Positions 18,694 to 26,837 of a DNA stretch of 64,000 nt are shown piece by piece (the first letter of the stretch is position 1; each line of letters opens with the position of its first letter). The position numbers and the translations under genes were made by a program. The stretch comes from UBA5794 sp963714375 (GTDB taxonomy: Bacteria; Actinomycetota; Acidimicrobiia; Spongiisociales; UBA5794): NCBI GenBank assembly GCA_963714375.1, contig CAVQOG010000008.1:620001-684000 (forward strand). Reading direction: 5' to 3'. The notes below the pieces were generated by a model. That model was not told where the DNA came from and made no database searches. It was given only the letters and a program-made list of their open reading frames with translations.

Positions 18694-19482
18694 GTGGCAA
18701 CCAAAAAGACATCAGCCAGCAAGCCTGCAGCAAAGACGCCTGCGGCAAAGAAACCTGCAGCCACGAAGGCTGTGGCCAAGAAGGCGCCTGCAGCCACGAA
18801 GGCTGCTGCCACGAAGGCTGCGGCATCGAAGGCTGCGGCAAAGACGCCCGCGGCCAAGAAGCCTGCAGCAACGAAAGCTGTGGCCAAGAAGAAGCCTGTG
18901 GCCAAGAAGAAGCCTGCGGCAAAGAAGGCTGCAGCCAAGAAGAAGCCTGCAGCCAAGAAGAAGGCTGCCCCAACGAAGTATCCCTTCGAAGTCGGCGACA
19001 AAGTTGTCTATCCCCATCACGGTGCCGCGACCATCATCAAGAAGAAGCGAATCGATTTCGCCGGAGAAAAGCGTGACTACTTCATACTCGAAGTCGCGAC
19101 CGATCAGCTCACGATCCAGGTACCTGCGGAAAATGCCCTTGAGCGTGGTGTGCGGCCCGTCATCTCCAAGAACAAGGCGAAACAGGTGTTCGCGACGTTC
19201 AAGCTCGAGCCCCAAGAAGCCGGAGCAAACTGGAGCCGCTGGTACAAGTTGCTCACAGAGAAGATCAACTCCGGCGATATCTTTCAGGTGGCAGAGGTCG
19301 TGCGAGATCTCACGTATGCCCAGCAGATAAAGGGCATCTCACCTGCCCTCAAGCGGATGCTCGCCAAGGCGCGGTTGATCATCGTGTCAGAACTTCAGTT
19401 CTCACTCAAGCTCAGCGACGAAGACGCCATCAAGAAGCTCGACCGGGCGCTGCCAAAGGTCGAGGTGCCAGAAGACGCCTGA
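18694..19482 (+). CDS. carD: CarD-family RNA polymerase-binding regulator with Lys/Ala-rich N-terminal tail
   Basis: A 262-residue protein. The last 165 residues are a standard CarD: a Tudor-like RNAP-interaction domain starting YPFEVGDKVVYPHHG, then a helical DNA-binding domain with the conserved Trp in WSRWYKLL. CarD stabilises open complexes, notably at rRNA promoters. Residues 1-94 are added and consist almost only of Lys, Ala, Pro and Thr (KKPAATKAVAKK-type units), like histone H1 or mycobacterial HupB tails. A 36-residue block is duplicated. The GTG start at 18694 has GAGGA upstream; a TACAAT -10-like hexamer is at 18659-18664. CarD proteins I know begin at the Tudor domain. Confidence 0.93.
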   Translation: MATKKTSASKPAAKTPAAKKPAATKAVAKKAPAATKAAATKAAASKAAAKTPAAKKPAATKAVAKKKPVAKKKPAAKKAAAKKKPAAKKKAAPTKYPFEVGDKVVYPHHGAATIIKKKRIDFAGEKRDYFILEVATDQLTIQVPAENALERGVRPVISKNKAKQVFATFKLEPQEAGANWSRWYKLLTEKINSGDIFQVAEVVRDLTYAQQIKGISPALKRMLAKARLIIVSELQFSLKLSDEDAIKKLDRALPKVEVPEDA

Positions 19483-19504
19483 TGTCGACCGCTGGCCGAT
19501 CCCG

Positions 19505-20131
19505 TTGAAGGTCTGGGCCATCGTTCTTGCGGCAGGTTCGGGCGTGCGATACGGCGGCCCGAAGCATGATCTTGAGCTTGGTGGGTTGCCACTTTGGAAG
19601 CGATCCGTTGCCGTCCTTGAAGCTTCGGGTGTCGATTCGGTAGTGGTGGTCGGACCCGTCGATGGTGGCGTACCAGGTGGACTCCGACGCCGCGACTCGG
19701 TTGCCGCGGGGCTTGCAAGGGTTCCTGAGGACATCGAGTGGGTATTGATCCACGACGCTGCTCGCCCCCTCCTCACACGCCAGCTGGTCGTCTCCGTAAT
19801 TGATGCTGCTCGTATGGGACGCTCTGACGCTGTGATTCCGGCGCTCGCGATCACCGACACCCTCAAGCTTGTGGATGGCGACATCGTTGTCGAAACTGTC
19901 GACCGGAGCCAACTCGCCGCGGTTCAGACACCTCAGGCATTTCGGGTGAAACTGCTTCGTGAGGCACACCTGATCGATTCACACGACGATGCCACTGATG
20001 ATGCGGGGCTGATTGAACGTGTTGGCGGTACTGTGACAATCGTGCCCGGCGATCGAACCAATATCAAGATCACCTTTGACGGTGATCTCGAGCTCGCTGA
20101 GCGGCTGATAGCGGGGTTGCGGGATGAGTGA
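19505..20131 (+). CDS. ispD: 2-C-methyl-D-erythritol 4-phosphate cytidylyltransferase
   Basis: A 208-residue enzyme of the MEP isoprenoid pathway that joins CTP and MEP. The CTP-binding start VLAAGSGVRYGG-PK is present, as are HDAARPLL and AAVQTPQAFR. The start is a TTG at 19505, 22 nt after carD. It overlaps ispF by 8 nt, so the two are coupled. The order carD-ispD-ispF-cysS matches mycobacteria. Confidence 0.95.
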   Translation: MKVWAIVLAAGSGVRYGGPKHDLELGGLPLWKRSVAVLEASGVDSVVVVGPVDGGVPGGLRRRDSVAAGLARVPEDIEWVLIHDAARPLLTRQLVVSVIDAARMGRSDAVIPALAITDTLKLVDGDIVVETVDRSQLAAVQTPQAFRVKLLREAHLIDSHDDATDDAGLIERVGGTVTIVPGDRTNIKITFDGDLELAERLIAGLRDE

Positions 20132-20603
20132 TGTGAGGACTGGATTCGGGTACGACGCCCACGCCTTTGGGGGTGAGGGGCCGGTTGTACTTTGTGGCGT
20201 ACCCATTGAGCATTCGTCTGGTGTTATCGGCACCTCTGACGCCGACGTTGCCGCTCACGCCGTGTGTGACGCATTGCTGGGAGCTGCCGCTTTTGGTGAC
20301 CTGGGTCAGCACTTCCCGAGCATCGCAGATAGCTCAATTGACGCCGATTCACTTGAAATGCTCACGACCTGTGCCGACATGGTCCACGCCGATGGCTATG
20401 CGATCGCAAGTGTTGATGTCACGATCATCGCTCAGGACGTGATCATCAATCCGCACAGGGAACACATGCGGATGAGAATCGCTGAGGCAGCATCAATGCC
20501 CTTTGAACGTGTGTCGGTAAAGGCCACGACAACCGACCATCTGGGATGGATCGGCCGAGGCGAGGGGTTGGCGGCTCACGCCGTTGTCACCGTTTCGCGT
20601 TGA
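20124..20603 (+). CDS. ispF: 2-C-methyl-D-erythritol 2,4-cyclodiphosphate synthase
   Basis: A 159-residue enzyme converting CDP-ME 2-phosphate to the cyclodiphosphate. The metal ligands are visible: Asp and His in GYDAHAF and the His in AAHAVCDALLGA. The DLGQHFP motif is present. One difference is seen: the usual HSDADV loop reads TSDADV, replacing a conserved active-site His. It overlaps ispD by 8 nt. Confidence 0.95.
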   Translation: MSDVRTGFGYDAHAFGGEGPVVLCGVPIEHSSGVIGTSDADVAAHAVCDALLGAAAFGDLGQHFPSIADSSIDADSLEMLTTCADMVHADGYAIASVDVTIIAQDVIINPHREHMRMRIAEAASMPFERVSVKATTTDHLGWIGRGEGLAAHAVVTVSR

Positions 20604-20633
20604 CACGGCAGGTGTCGCGCGCGAACGGGAAGC

Positions 20634-21365
20634 TCAAAGTGACTCGACGACCTCTCGCCCAACAGCGGGGTCGTTTGTGACGATGGCGATCACTCCGCAG
20701 CGAAACAGGCGCTCGATCTCGTTGGGATCATCGATGGTCCAACCAATGACGCCAAGCCCCAGGGTTGCGGCCCGGTGGACAACGCGGCCTGGGTCTTCCG
20801 CAAGATGCGGGGCAGCAAGATGCACCGTTCTGTGCCCCGCACGGTGAGCCAAGCGAGTTGCCAGGCCAAGAGGTGTGCGCCTCGGAACGAGGAGACCCGT
20901 GGCAACCTCCGGTGCGATCTGCCTTGACCTCCTGACAGCGAATCGATCGAACGATGACAGGAGGATTCGCGAAGCGTCGTCGTAGTCCTCGACCTCGGAC
21001 AGCACGTCATCGACGATGGTGCGCTTGGCGTCGAATCCTTTCTCCATTCGGTGATTCTTGATTTCGAGGTTGACGAAGGTCGTGCGTGGGATTGCACAGA
21101 GACCCTCACGCAGCGTTGGTATCCGATCATCGCTGCCACGGATCTCATCGAGTGTGCGTCTCGAAAGTGCTCCGAGGGTGGGATGGATGCCATCGTGGGC
21201 GAGGATCAGATGTCCATCGGAAGATCGTCTGACATCGACCTCTATGCCGTCCGTTCCTGCCTCGACCGCAAGTGTGAGTGCCTCGATCGAGTTGTCATGG
21301 GCGTGAGCACTGTCGCCTCGGTGTGCATAGACGAGCGGTCCTGGGCCATAGGGTGTGCGGAGCAT
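20634..21365 (-). CDS. Glycerophosphodiester phosphodiesterase
   Basis: A 243-residue GDPD-family enzyme hydrolysing glycerophosphodiesters to glycerol 3-phosphate and an alcohol. Catalytic features are YAHRGDSAHAHDNSIEA (His-Arg and Glu), GIEVDVRRSSDG and LAHDGIHP. The ATG at 21365 is chosen because a TACTGT hexamer (21377-21372) ends 6 nt upstream and because the family start falls here. There is no signal peptide, so it acts in the cytoplasm. It is divergent from cysS, which has its own adjacent -10. Confidence 0.9.
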   Translation of the reverse strand: MLRTPYGPGPLVYAHRGDSAHAHDNSIEALTLAVEAGTDGIEVDVRRSSDGHLILAHDGIHPTLGALSRRTLDEIRGSDDRIPTLREGLCAIPRTTFVNLEIKNHRMEKGFDAKRTIVDDVLSEVEDYDDASRILLSSFDRFAVRRSRQIAPEVATGLLVPRRTPLGLATRLAHRAGHRTVHLAAPHLAEDPGRVVHRAATLGLGVIGWTIDDPNEIERLFRCGVIAIVTNDPAVGREVVESL

Positions 21366-21437
21366 GTCAGGACAGTACAGCGGAGCGATCCGAGCGGGTT
21401 CTGTAGGTCGACGAAGTGGTGGCGTTACCATCTGTAG

Positions 21438-22823
21438 ATGCAGGTCTACAACACTCTTGAGCGTGCCGTCGTCCCGTTCGTGCCGAATGATCCCGAGCGA
21501 GTGACTTTGTACCTGTGTGGTCCCACGGTCCAATCCGAACCGCATCTCGGACACGGTCGATCAGCCGTCGCGTTCGACGTGCTGTGGCGCTATCTCGAGT
21601 GGATCGGGTATTCGGTCGTATTTGTCCGCAACGTGACTGATGTTGACGACAAGATCATCATCCGCGCCAATGAATCGGGTCAGACAACAGCAGACGTTGC
21701 GTCCGCCGCATTCGACGCATTCACGCGTGGGTACGACAAGCTTGGCAATCGCCGACCCACCCTTGAGCCGAGGGCGACGGAGAACATAGACGAGATGATT
21801 GCGATGATCGGAAAGCTGATCGATCGGGGGGTCGCCTATGAATCCGACGGTGATGTCTACTTCTCCGTCCGCTCGTTCGAGAGCTACGGAAAGCTGTCGC
21901 GCCACGACCTCGACGACCTGCGGGCGGGTGACCGGGTCGAGCCGGGTGCCCAGAAACATGACGCCCTCGATTTCGCTCTCTGGAAGGCTGCAAAACCAGG
22001 AGAACCTGCGTGGGAGAGTCCGTGGGGTAGTGGACGGCCGGGGTGGCACATTGAGTGCTCTGCTATGGCCGCCCGATATCTCGGTGACGGATTCGATATC
22101 CACGGCGGAGGCACTGATCTCATCTTTCCGCACCACGAGAACGAAATAGCACAGTCGGAGGCGGCTTCTGGAACGACATTCGCCAAGTACTGGATGCACA
22201 ACGGGATGCTGAACCTCTCGGGTGAGAAGATGTCGAAGTCGACGGGGCACTACATCACGCTGCTTGAGAGCCTTGAAGCGTGGGATCCCATGGCAGTGCG
22301 GCTGTTCTACATGCGAACCCACTACCGGAAGCCACTCGACTTCAGTCGGTCGGCTCTTGACGACGCTGAGAGCAGCCTCGGTCGCTTGCGTGCATTCCGG
22401 AGACGAACCTCTGCCGCGGTGGGCACGAACGCCGATATCGGTGTTCTCGATGCATTCCGGGCACATATGGACGACGATCTCGATGTCGCGGGTGCCCTCG
22501 CCGTGGTATTTGAGGCCGTGAGAGCAGCCAACGCGAGGTTGGACGCTGGAGGCGATGCCGACGAACTGGTCGCAGCCGTCAACGAAGCACTGGCGGTTCT
22601 TGGACTCGACATCGATGACGCCAAAGCTGACGATGTTGACGTGTCGGATCTGGCTGCCGATCTCGATTTGCCGGTCTCGTCCGTCGACGGCTTGATTGTG
22701 GCGAGAAACGCCGCGCGAGACGATCGCGACTTCGCTCTCGCTGATGCAATTCGAGACGGACTTGCAGCGTTGAACATCACCATTGAGGACACAGCCGATG
22801 GCACGCGCTGGCATCGGGACTGA
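21438..22823 (+). CDS. cysS: Cysteinyl-tRNA synthetase
   Basis: A 461-residue class I aminoacyl-tRNA synthetase charging tRNA-Cys. It has the HIGH-type motif (EPHLGHGR), the zinc-site segments LCGPTVQ, HIECSAMA and HHENEIAQSEA, the KMSKS motif (GEKMSKSTGH) and the DALR-type helical C-terminus. A TACCAT hexamer at 21426-21431 ends 6 nt before the ATG, suggesting a leaderless message. It overlaps rlmB by 26 nt. Confidence 0.97.
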   Translation: MQVYNTLERAVVPFVPNDPERVTLYLCGPTVQSEPHLGHGRSAVAFDVLWRYLEWIGYSVVFVRNVTDVDDKIIIRANESGQTTADVASAAFDAFTRGYDKLGNRRPTLEPRATENIDEMIAMIGKLIDRGVAYESDGDVYFSVRSFESYGKLSRHDLDDLRAGDRVEPGAQKHDALDFALWKAAKPGEPAWESPWGSGRPGWHIECSAMAARYLGDGFDIHGGGTDLIFPHHENEIAQSEAASGTTFAKYWMHNGMLNLSGEKMSKSTGHYITLLESLEAWDPMAVRLFYMRTHYRKPLDFSRSALDDAESSLGRLRAFRRRTSAAVGTNADIGVLDAFRAHMDDDLDVAGALAVVFEAVRAANARLDAGGDADELVAAVNEALAVLGLDIDDAKADDVDVSDLAADLDLPVSSVDGLIVARNAARDDRDFALADAIRDGLAALNITIEDTADGTRWHRD

Positions 22824-23538
22824 CCTCGAGGGCTTCCATGCGGTTCGTGCAGCTGTCAAGGCAGGCAGGGTCACGACTCTGGTTGTCGAGCAAGGTCGGA
22901 TGCGCAGAGCCGATGTTGCAGGGGTCGTAAACGATGCACGTGCTGCAGGGGCACACGTAGAGGTCGTAGACGACGTTCGCGACCGTGCCATCACGGGAGC
23001 ACCCCAGGGCATCATGGCTACCGCTCGACCGCTTCGGACCGTTTCCATCAAGGACATGGTTGCTGCAGTGGACACGCCGGCCCTCCTTGTTGTGGACCAC
23101 GTCGAGGATCCCCGCAACATCGGCGCCGCAGCAAGGTCTGCCCTCGCGTCCGGAATGTCCGGACTTGTTGTGTCACACAACCGATCGGCTCCCCTTGGTG
23201 CGACAGCGTTCAAGGCTGCTGTGGGCGCGCTCGAACTCCTGCCCGTCGCGTCAGTCTCGTCGATCCCTGATGCACTGAAGCGTCTGAGCCAGCTTGGTGT
23301 ATGGTGCGTCGGCCTTGACGGATTCGCCGATCGTTCACTTCTCGGACTTGACCTACTGGCGCTACCGGTGGCGGTTTGCGTGGGTGCGGAAGGATCAGGG
23401 CTGTCGAGGCTTGTTGCTGAACGATGTGACGTGGTCGCACGAATTCCGATGGTGGGCGAGGCTGAGAGCCTCAACGCCTCGGTCGCAAGTGCCCTTGCCT
23501 GCTACGAGGTCGCTCGCGTCAGGGGCTGGGTATCCTGA
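22798..23538 (+). CDS. rlmB: 23S rRNA (guanosine-2'-O-)-methyltransferase, SpoU family
   Basis: A 246-residue SPOUT methyltransferase. The knot-fold motifs are clear: HVEDPRNIGAAARSA (motif 1), CVGAEGSGLS (motif 2) and IPMVGEAESLNASVASA (motif 3). A short N-terminal substrate-binding domain (about 75 residues) precedes them. The ATG at 22798 is preferred over an earlier in-frame ATG because it begins the family's N-terminus. It overlaps the end of cysS, as in mycobacteria. The exact rRNA nucleotide is inferred from the family. Confidence 0.92.
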   Translation: MARAGIGTDLEGFHAVRAAVKAGRVTTLVVEQGRMRRADVAGVVNDARAAGAHVEVVDDVRDRAITGAPQGIMATARPLRTVSIKDMVAAVDTPALLVVDHVEDPRNIGAAARSALASGMSGLVVSHNRSAPLGATAFKAAVGALELLPVASVSSIPDALKRLSQLGVWCVGLDGFADRSLLGLDLLALPVAVCVGAEGSGLSRLVAERCDVVARIPMVGEAESLNASVASALACYEVARVRGWVS

Positions 23539-23545
23539 CATCTTC

Positions 23546-23619
23546 GCTGGCGTAGCTCAGTTGGCCAGAGCAGCCGCCTTGTAAGCGGCAGGTCATGGGT
23601 TCGAGTCCCATCGCCAGCT
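23546..23619 (+). tRNA. tRNA-Thr(TGT)
   Basis: A 74-nt cloverleaf: acceptor GCTGGCG pairs with CGCCAGC, the D arm includes GCTC...GAGC, anticodon stem GCCGC/GCGGC closes loop CTTGTAA with anticodon TGT, and the T arm carries GGTTCGAGTCC. CCA is not encoded. It lies 7 nt after rlmB. Confidence 0.95.
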
Positions 23620-23639
23620 CGGAGGCTCGCTTCGCCCGC

Positions 23640-23670
23640 AGCTTTCAGCTCACAGCTTTCGGCTTTCAGC
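23640..23670. repeat. AGCTTTC-type intergenic repeat
   Basis: Contains GCTTTCAGCTCACAGCTTTC followed by a further GGCTTTCAGC unit. It is the third location of the repeat found at 10772 and 14951. It lies between tRNA-Thr and the AI-2E transporter gene. Confidence 0.7.
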
Positions 23671-23718
23671 TTTTGGTCAGAAACCGGCAGATGGCGTCAG
23701 CGCGGATACAATCGGGTC

Positions 23719-24945
23719 GTGGCTGACGAGCAACCAAATCTGGACGGACCTCCCTCAGAAGACCTCGGGACTGTGGTGCAACGACTCGGGGTGTTCTCGT
23801 GGTCGGTGATCGGTGTCCTGATTCTGGTGGTCATCGCATTCTGGATCCTTGATCACGGCCGGATCATCTTTGCCCCACTGCTGTTGGCGGTCGTGATTGT
23901 CTTCGTGTTGAACCCGATGGTGACGTTTTTCCATAACCGTGGTGTGCCGAGGATTGTCGGAGCGATGCTCGGCTTCCTCACCTTTTTTGCGGGCCTGGCA
24001 CTGATCCTCGTCGTTGTTGCCCCGGACATGGTGGATCAAGCTCAGTCCCTCGTCGAACGTTTTCCAGACATTTTCGACGACACGGCAGAGCAGTTCCGAG
24101 GCGTTCTTGGCGATCTTGGATTCGAGAACGTGGCCGTGTGGAACTATCAGGACCTCTTGGATTACCTAAATGATCCGGGAAACCGGGACACGCTGATCGA
24201 CCTATTCACCGCCAACATCGGCAGCGTCACGGCTGGCATCTTCGAATTCATCCTCGTGTTCCTCGTTGGGCCCGTCTTGGCGTTCTATTTCCTGGTCGAC
24301 CTCCCCTCGACGGGTCATCGCATTATCGGGATTATCCCGCCTCAGCGACAGTCTGAGGCCATCCACCTCGGCAATCAGTTGAACGCTGCACTCGGAGGAT
24401 TTCTGCGAGGCCAGCTCGTCGTTGCATTCATTGTTGGCTCGCTGCTGTCATTCGGATACTGGCTCATCGGACTTGAGTTCTGGTTGCTGATCGGTCTGAT
24501 CGGCGGCATCTTGAACATCGTGCCATTCCTCGGACCATGGATCGGGGGAGCGCTCGGTGTCATTGTCGCCCTCACGACGGGTGATTTCGGGTTGGTCGTG
24601 TGGGCCATCGTGGTGGCGGTTGTGGTGCAGCAGATCGACAACAACTTCGTTTCTCCAACTGTCCTTCAGGCGACCGTGCGACTTCATCCAACGGTGACCC
24701 TGCTGGTGTTGGTGCTCGGCGGCGCCACGGCTGGCATCTGGGGAGTCATAGTTGCCGTGCCACTGACTGCATCGTTGAAGATCCTCGTTGGGCACTGGTG
24801 GGGGACACGGGTGCTCGGCCAGACCTGGGAGGAGGCATCTGATGCGATGTTCGAGGATCCCGACCCACCCCGCAGACGACGGACAGGAGAGATCCCTGTG
24901 GTCACCCCAGCAGTCGACGGATCAGAACCTCCCAACACCGACTGA
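23719..24945 (+). CDS. AI-2E family transporter (PerM-like membrane protein)
   Basis: A 408-residue integral membrane protein of PF01594. It has two to three N-terminal helices, a soluble helical segment (about 105-165) and further membrane helices including GGILNIVPFLGPWIGG, a family hallmark. Members export diverse small molecules or act in Na+/H+ exchange; the substrate cannot be inferred. The GTG at 23719 is 6 nt after TACAAT (23707-23712), so the message may be leaderless. The C-terminus is hydrophilic with a run of Pro and Arg. Confidence 0.88.
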   Translation: MADEQPNLDGPPSEDLGTVVQRLGVFSWSVIGVLILVVIAFWILDHGRIIFAPLLLAVVIVFVLNPMVTFFHNRGVPRIVGAMLGFLTFFAGLALILVVVAPDMVDQAQSLVERFPDIFDDTAEQFRGVLGDLGFENVAVWNYQDLLDYLNDPGNRDTLIDLFTANIGSVTAGIFEFILVFLVGPVLAFYFLVDLPSTGHRIIGIIPPQRQSEAIHLGNQLNAALGGFLRGQLVVAFIVGSLLSFGYWLIGLEFWLLIGLIGGILNIVPFLGPWIGGALGVIVALTTGDFGLVVWAIVVAVVVQQIDNNFVSPTVLQATVRLHPTVTLLVLVLGGATAGIWGVIVAVPLTASLKILVGHWWGTRVLGQTWEEASDAMFEDPDPPRRRRTGEIPVVTPAVDGSEPPNTD

Positions 24946-24960
24946 GCGGAAGCTCTCATT

Positions 24961-25179
24961 CCCGTCCTCCCTTCAGGGGGGACGGCAGAGCCTGTCGAAT
25001 CGTCAGCGATTCGACAGGGGATGCAGGGGGGCCCGGGAGCCTGCGACCACGAAGTTGATCCAAAGAGTCGCCAGTTATGCAGCCTTCTGACTTCGGGAAC
25101 CCGACTTCGCCCGGTTTCTTGGAGTCCAGCAAGCTGGACTCTTGTCATCAGACAGCGGTCATCGGTCATCGGACTCGGT
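24961..25179. repeat. Composite intergenic repeat, copy 1
   Basis: Modules in order: a GC-rich block (CCCGTCCTCC...GGGGGGAC...GGGG..GCAGGGGGGC, 24961-25032) with an inserted 12-bp hairpin (24991-25018, TCAG loop); a CTTCGGGAACCCGA segment; the perfect hairpin GAGTCCAGC-AA-GCTGGACTC (25122-25141); and repeated GGTCATCGGTCATCGG. The same modules in the same order recur at 27674-27831. The 24991 hairpin could also terminate the AI-2E gene. Confidence 0.7.
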
Positions 25180-26016
25180 TCACGACGGGTCGTCGGGTTC
25201 ACCTGATGGATCGGTGGTCTCATCGGCGTCGGATGTATCAGTTTCGGCTGGTTCGAGATCCACCTCAATGGTATCCGTCGGTGGTGGAGGCGGTGGGGGC
25301 TCTTCGTGTGCATCCACTGCTGCAGCGACTGCCTTCTCCGACTTGTTCCGACCGACCGTGAGGGCGATGATCGCAGCGATCAGTCCGACGATGATGATTC
25401 CGCCGATCACTATCCAGATCCATGTTGACGATGATGCCCCGAACGATGAAACGGCGAGGATGTCGACTGAACCATCGAGTGGGATGTTCCAGATGAGGTT
25501 GCCCCCGCTGGTTTCGTCTGCGTTGTGCTCTGTGACCGTGCCGGGCATCTTGATGGAGACCGACGCCGAGATGAAGTCTTCGGTGATCTGACTCGGGTCG
25601 AATCCGAAGTCCCCGCCGAGGTCGCTTGAATCCTCACCCTCGGAACTGGCTGTGAGCCTGGCGCCGTCATCGTCAAAGGTGTAGCTGAAGGAGGAGAATC
25701 CGGAGTTGGTCCCTCCGCCATCCCACGTCGAGAGGTTCTCGATGTCGGTCGACACCGAGTAATACGTCATGTCGCCGTCGGTTCGGGTGTTCATGGGGCC
25801 CGCCCCGTCGACGTCGGTAAACATCTCGTCGAGAAAGTCCTCTTCCGTGGTGCCGAGGTCGCTGGTCACCAGCTCGCGGAATTCGTCATCCATCCCGACT
25901 TCCACGGTGAACACGGCGGAACCGTTCTCAGCAATGTCGAGTGCAACGTTGGACTCAAGGCGGCAGGCTGCAAGGGCCAATGCCAGGAATCCGAAGATCA
26001 GTAGTTTCTTGCGCAT
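25180..26016 (-). CDS. LppM-like lipoprotein (DUF3153 type)
   Basis: A 278-residue membrane protein. The signal peptide ends in the lipobox ALAAC. A beta-rich ectodomain (LESNVALDIAENGSAVFTVEV) resembles mycobacterial LppM/DUF3153. A C-terminal membrane helix (WIWIVIGGIIIVGLIAAIIAL) is followed by a Pro/Asp/Glu-rich cytoplasmic tail (EEPPPPPPPTDT). The GGGGAG Shine-Dalgarno lies upstream of the ATG. Mycobacterial LppM affects cell-envelope and phagosome functions; no specific role is claimed here. Confidence 0.7.
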   Translation of the reverse strand: MRKKLLIFGFLALALAACRLESNVALDIAENGSAVFTVEVGMDDEFRELVTSDLGTTEEDFLDEMFTDVDGAGPMNTRTDGDMTYYSVSTDIENLSTWDGGGTNSGFSSFSYTFDDDGARLTASSEGEDSSDLGGDFGFDPSQITEDFISASVSIKMPGTVTEHNADETSGGNLIWNIPLDGSVDILAVSSFGASSSTWIWIVIGGIIIVGLIAAIIALTVGRNKSEKAVAAAVDAHEEPPPPPPPTDTIEVDLEPAETDTSDADETTDPSGEPDDPS

Positions 26017-26108
26017 GGTTTTTTCTCCCCGGGTCGAGTCGATGCTAGGCGATTGCAGCGATTCTTGGTGTCACCGGAATGGAGATCGCACGCCGATAGG
26101 GTTCCGAG

Positions 26109-26837
26109 ATGGATGTTGATGCTCGCGCGTTGCGGGAAGCCTTCGTCGTGGCGTACCCGCTCTACGTTGCTCGCATCTTGGCTGAGCGCGGAATCGAAAT
26201 GAGCGAGTTGGTTGCAGACGCGGTTGTCGATGGAGTGTCGGTTCTCGATGGTCTTCTCGCGCAGTTGGCCGACACTCCTTTTCACGAACAGCGCCACAGC
26301 CCGCTCGAGCTATTCCGAGAATCCTTGCGCCCCGTTGACCGTGCTCTCGCCCTATCGGGTGTCCCGAGCCCTACGATCGATGACGCTCACCGCAGCTTCC
26401 ATTCGTGGGATATCTATGACCTGTGTCCCGGTTCCTCCAAGGCGCTTGGGCCCGAAGCCCACGATGCTCACCTGAGGTGGGGAGTCAGCAAGGCGCTCGC
26501 TTTCGGCGAGTTCCCGCAAGGAGTCGTCCCCGAGCCGCCGGCGGTCGGCCTCCTTTGTCGGAGCGATGATCGCGAACACCTCGGCAACTCGCTGCGCCAA
26601 GCGGGGTATAGGCCGACCGGCACCGTGGAAGAAGGCTTGGCGTTCGCCCTTGTCGATCTCGACGGCAATCCCGATGTCGTGGCAGAGATGTTGGAGTCCG
26701 GTGTGCGCGTCATCGCCTACGGTGATGAGATCACTGACTTGACGGCCATCGGACTCAGGGCCGCCGGTGTTTGGAAGATCGTCAGAAGATCCACCGTGTT
26801 GACCAGTCTCCACACGGTCGTGCCAGTCCTCGGATAG
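26109..26837 (+). CDS. Conserved-looking protein of unknown function
   Basis: A 242-residue cytoplasmic protein with no signal peptide or membrane helix. The N-terminal 90 residues are helical with many Ala, Leu and Glu (VVAYPLYVARILAERGIEM). The C-terminal part alternates strands and helices (GVRVIAYGDEI, AAGVWKIVRRS) like a Rossmann-type domain. A TAGGGT hexamer at 26097-26102 ends 6 nt before the ATG, supporting this start. Codon use matches its neighbours. It is convergent with the MerR regulator, whose stop abuts at 26838. No family recognised. Confidence 0.65.
   Translation: MDVDARALREAFVVAYPLYVARILAERGIEMSELVADAVVDGVSVLDGLLAQLADTPFHEQRHSPLELFRESLRPVDRALALSGVPSPTIDDAHRSFHSWDIYDLCPGSSKALGPEAHDAHLRWGVSKALAFGEFPQGVVPEPPAVGLLCRSDDREHLGNSLRQAGYRPTGTVEEGLAFALVDLDGNPDVVAEMLESGVRVIAYGDEITDLTAIGLRAAGVWKIVRRSTVLTSLHTVVPVLG

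Noticed and set aside
21561..23474. A 637-codon open frame opposite cysS and rlmB
   Set aside because: It lies antisense to two well-conserved genes, has no recognisable domain and no start signal; a shadow frame.
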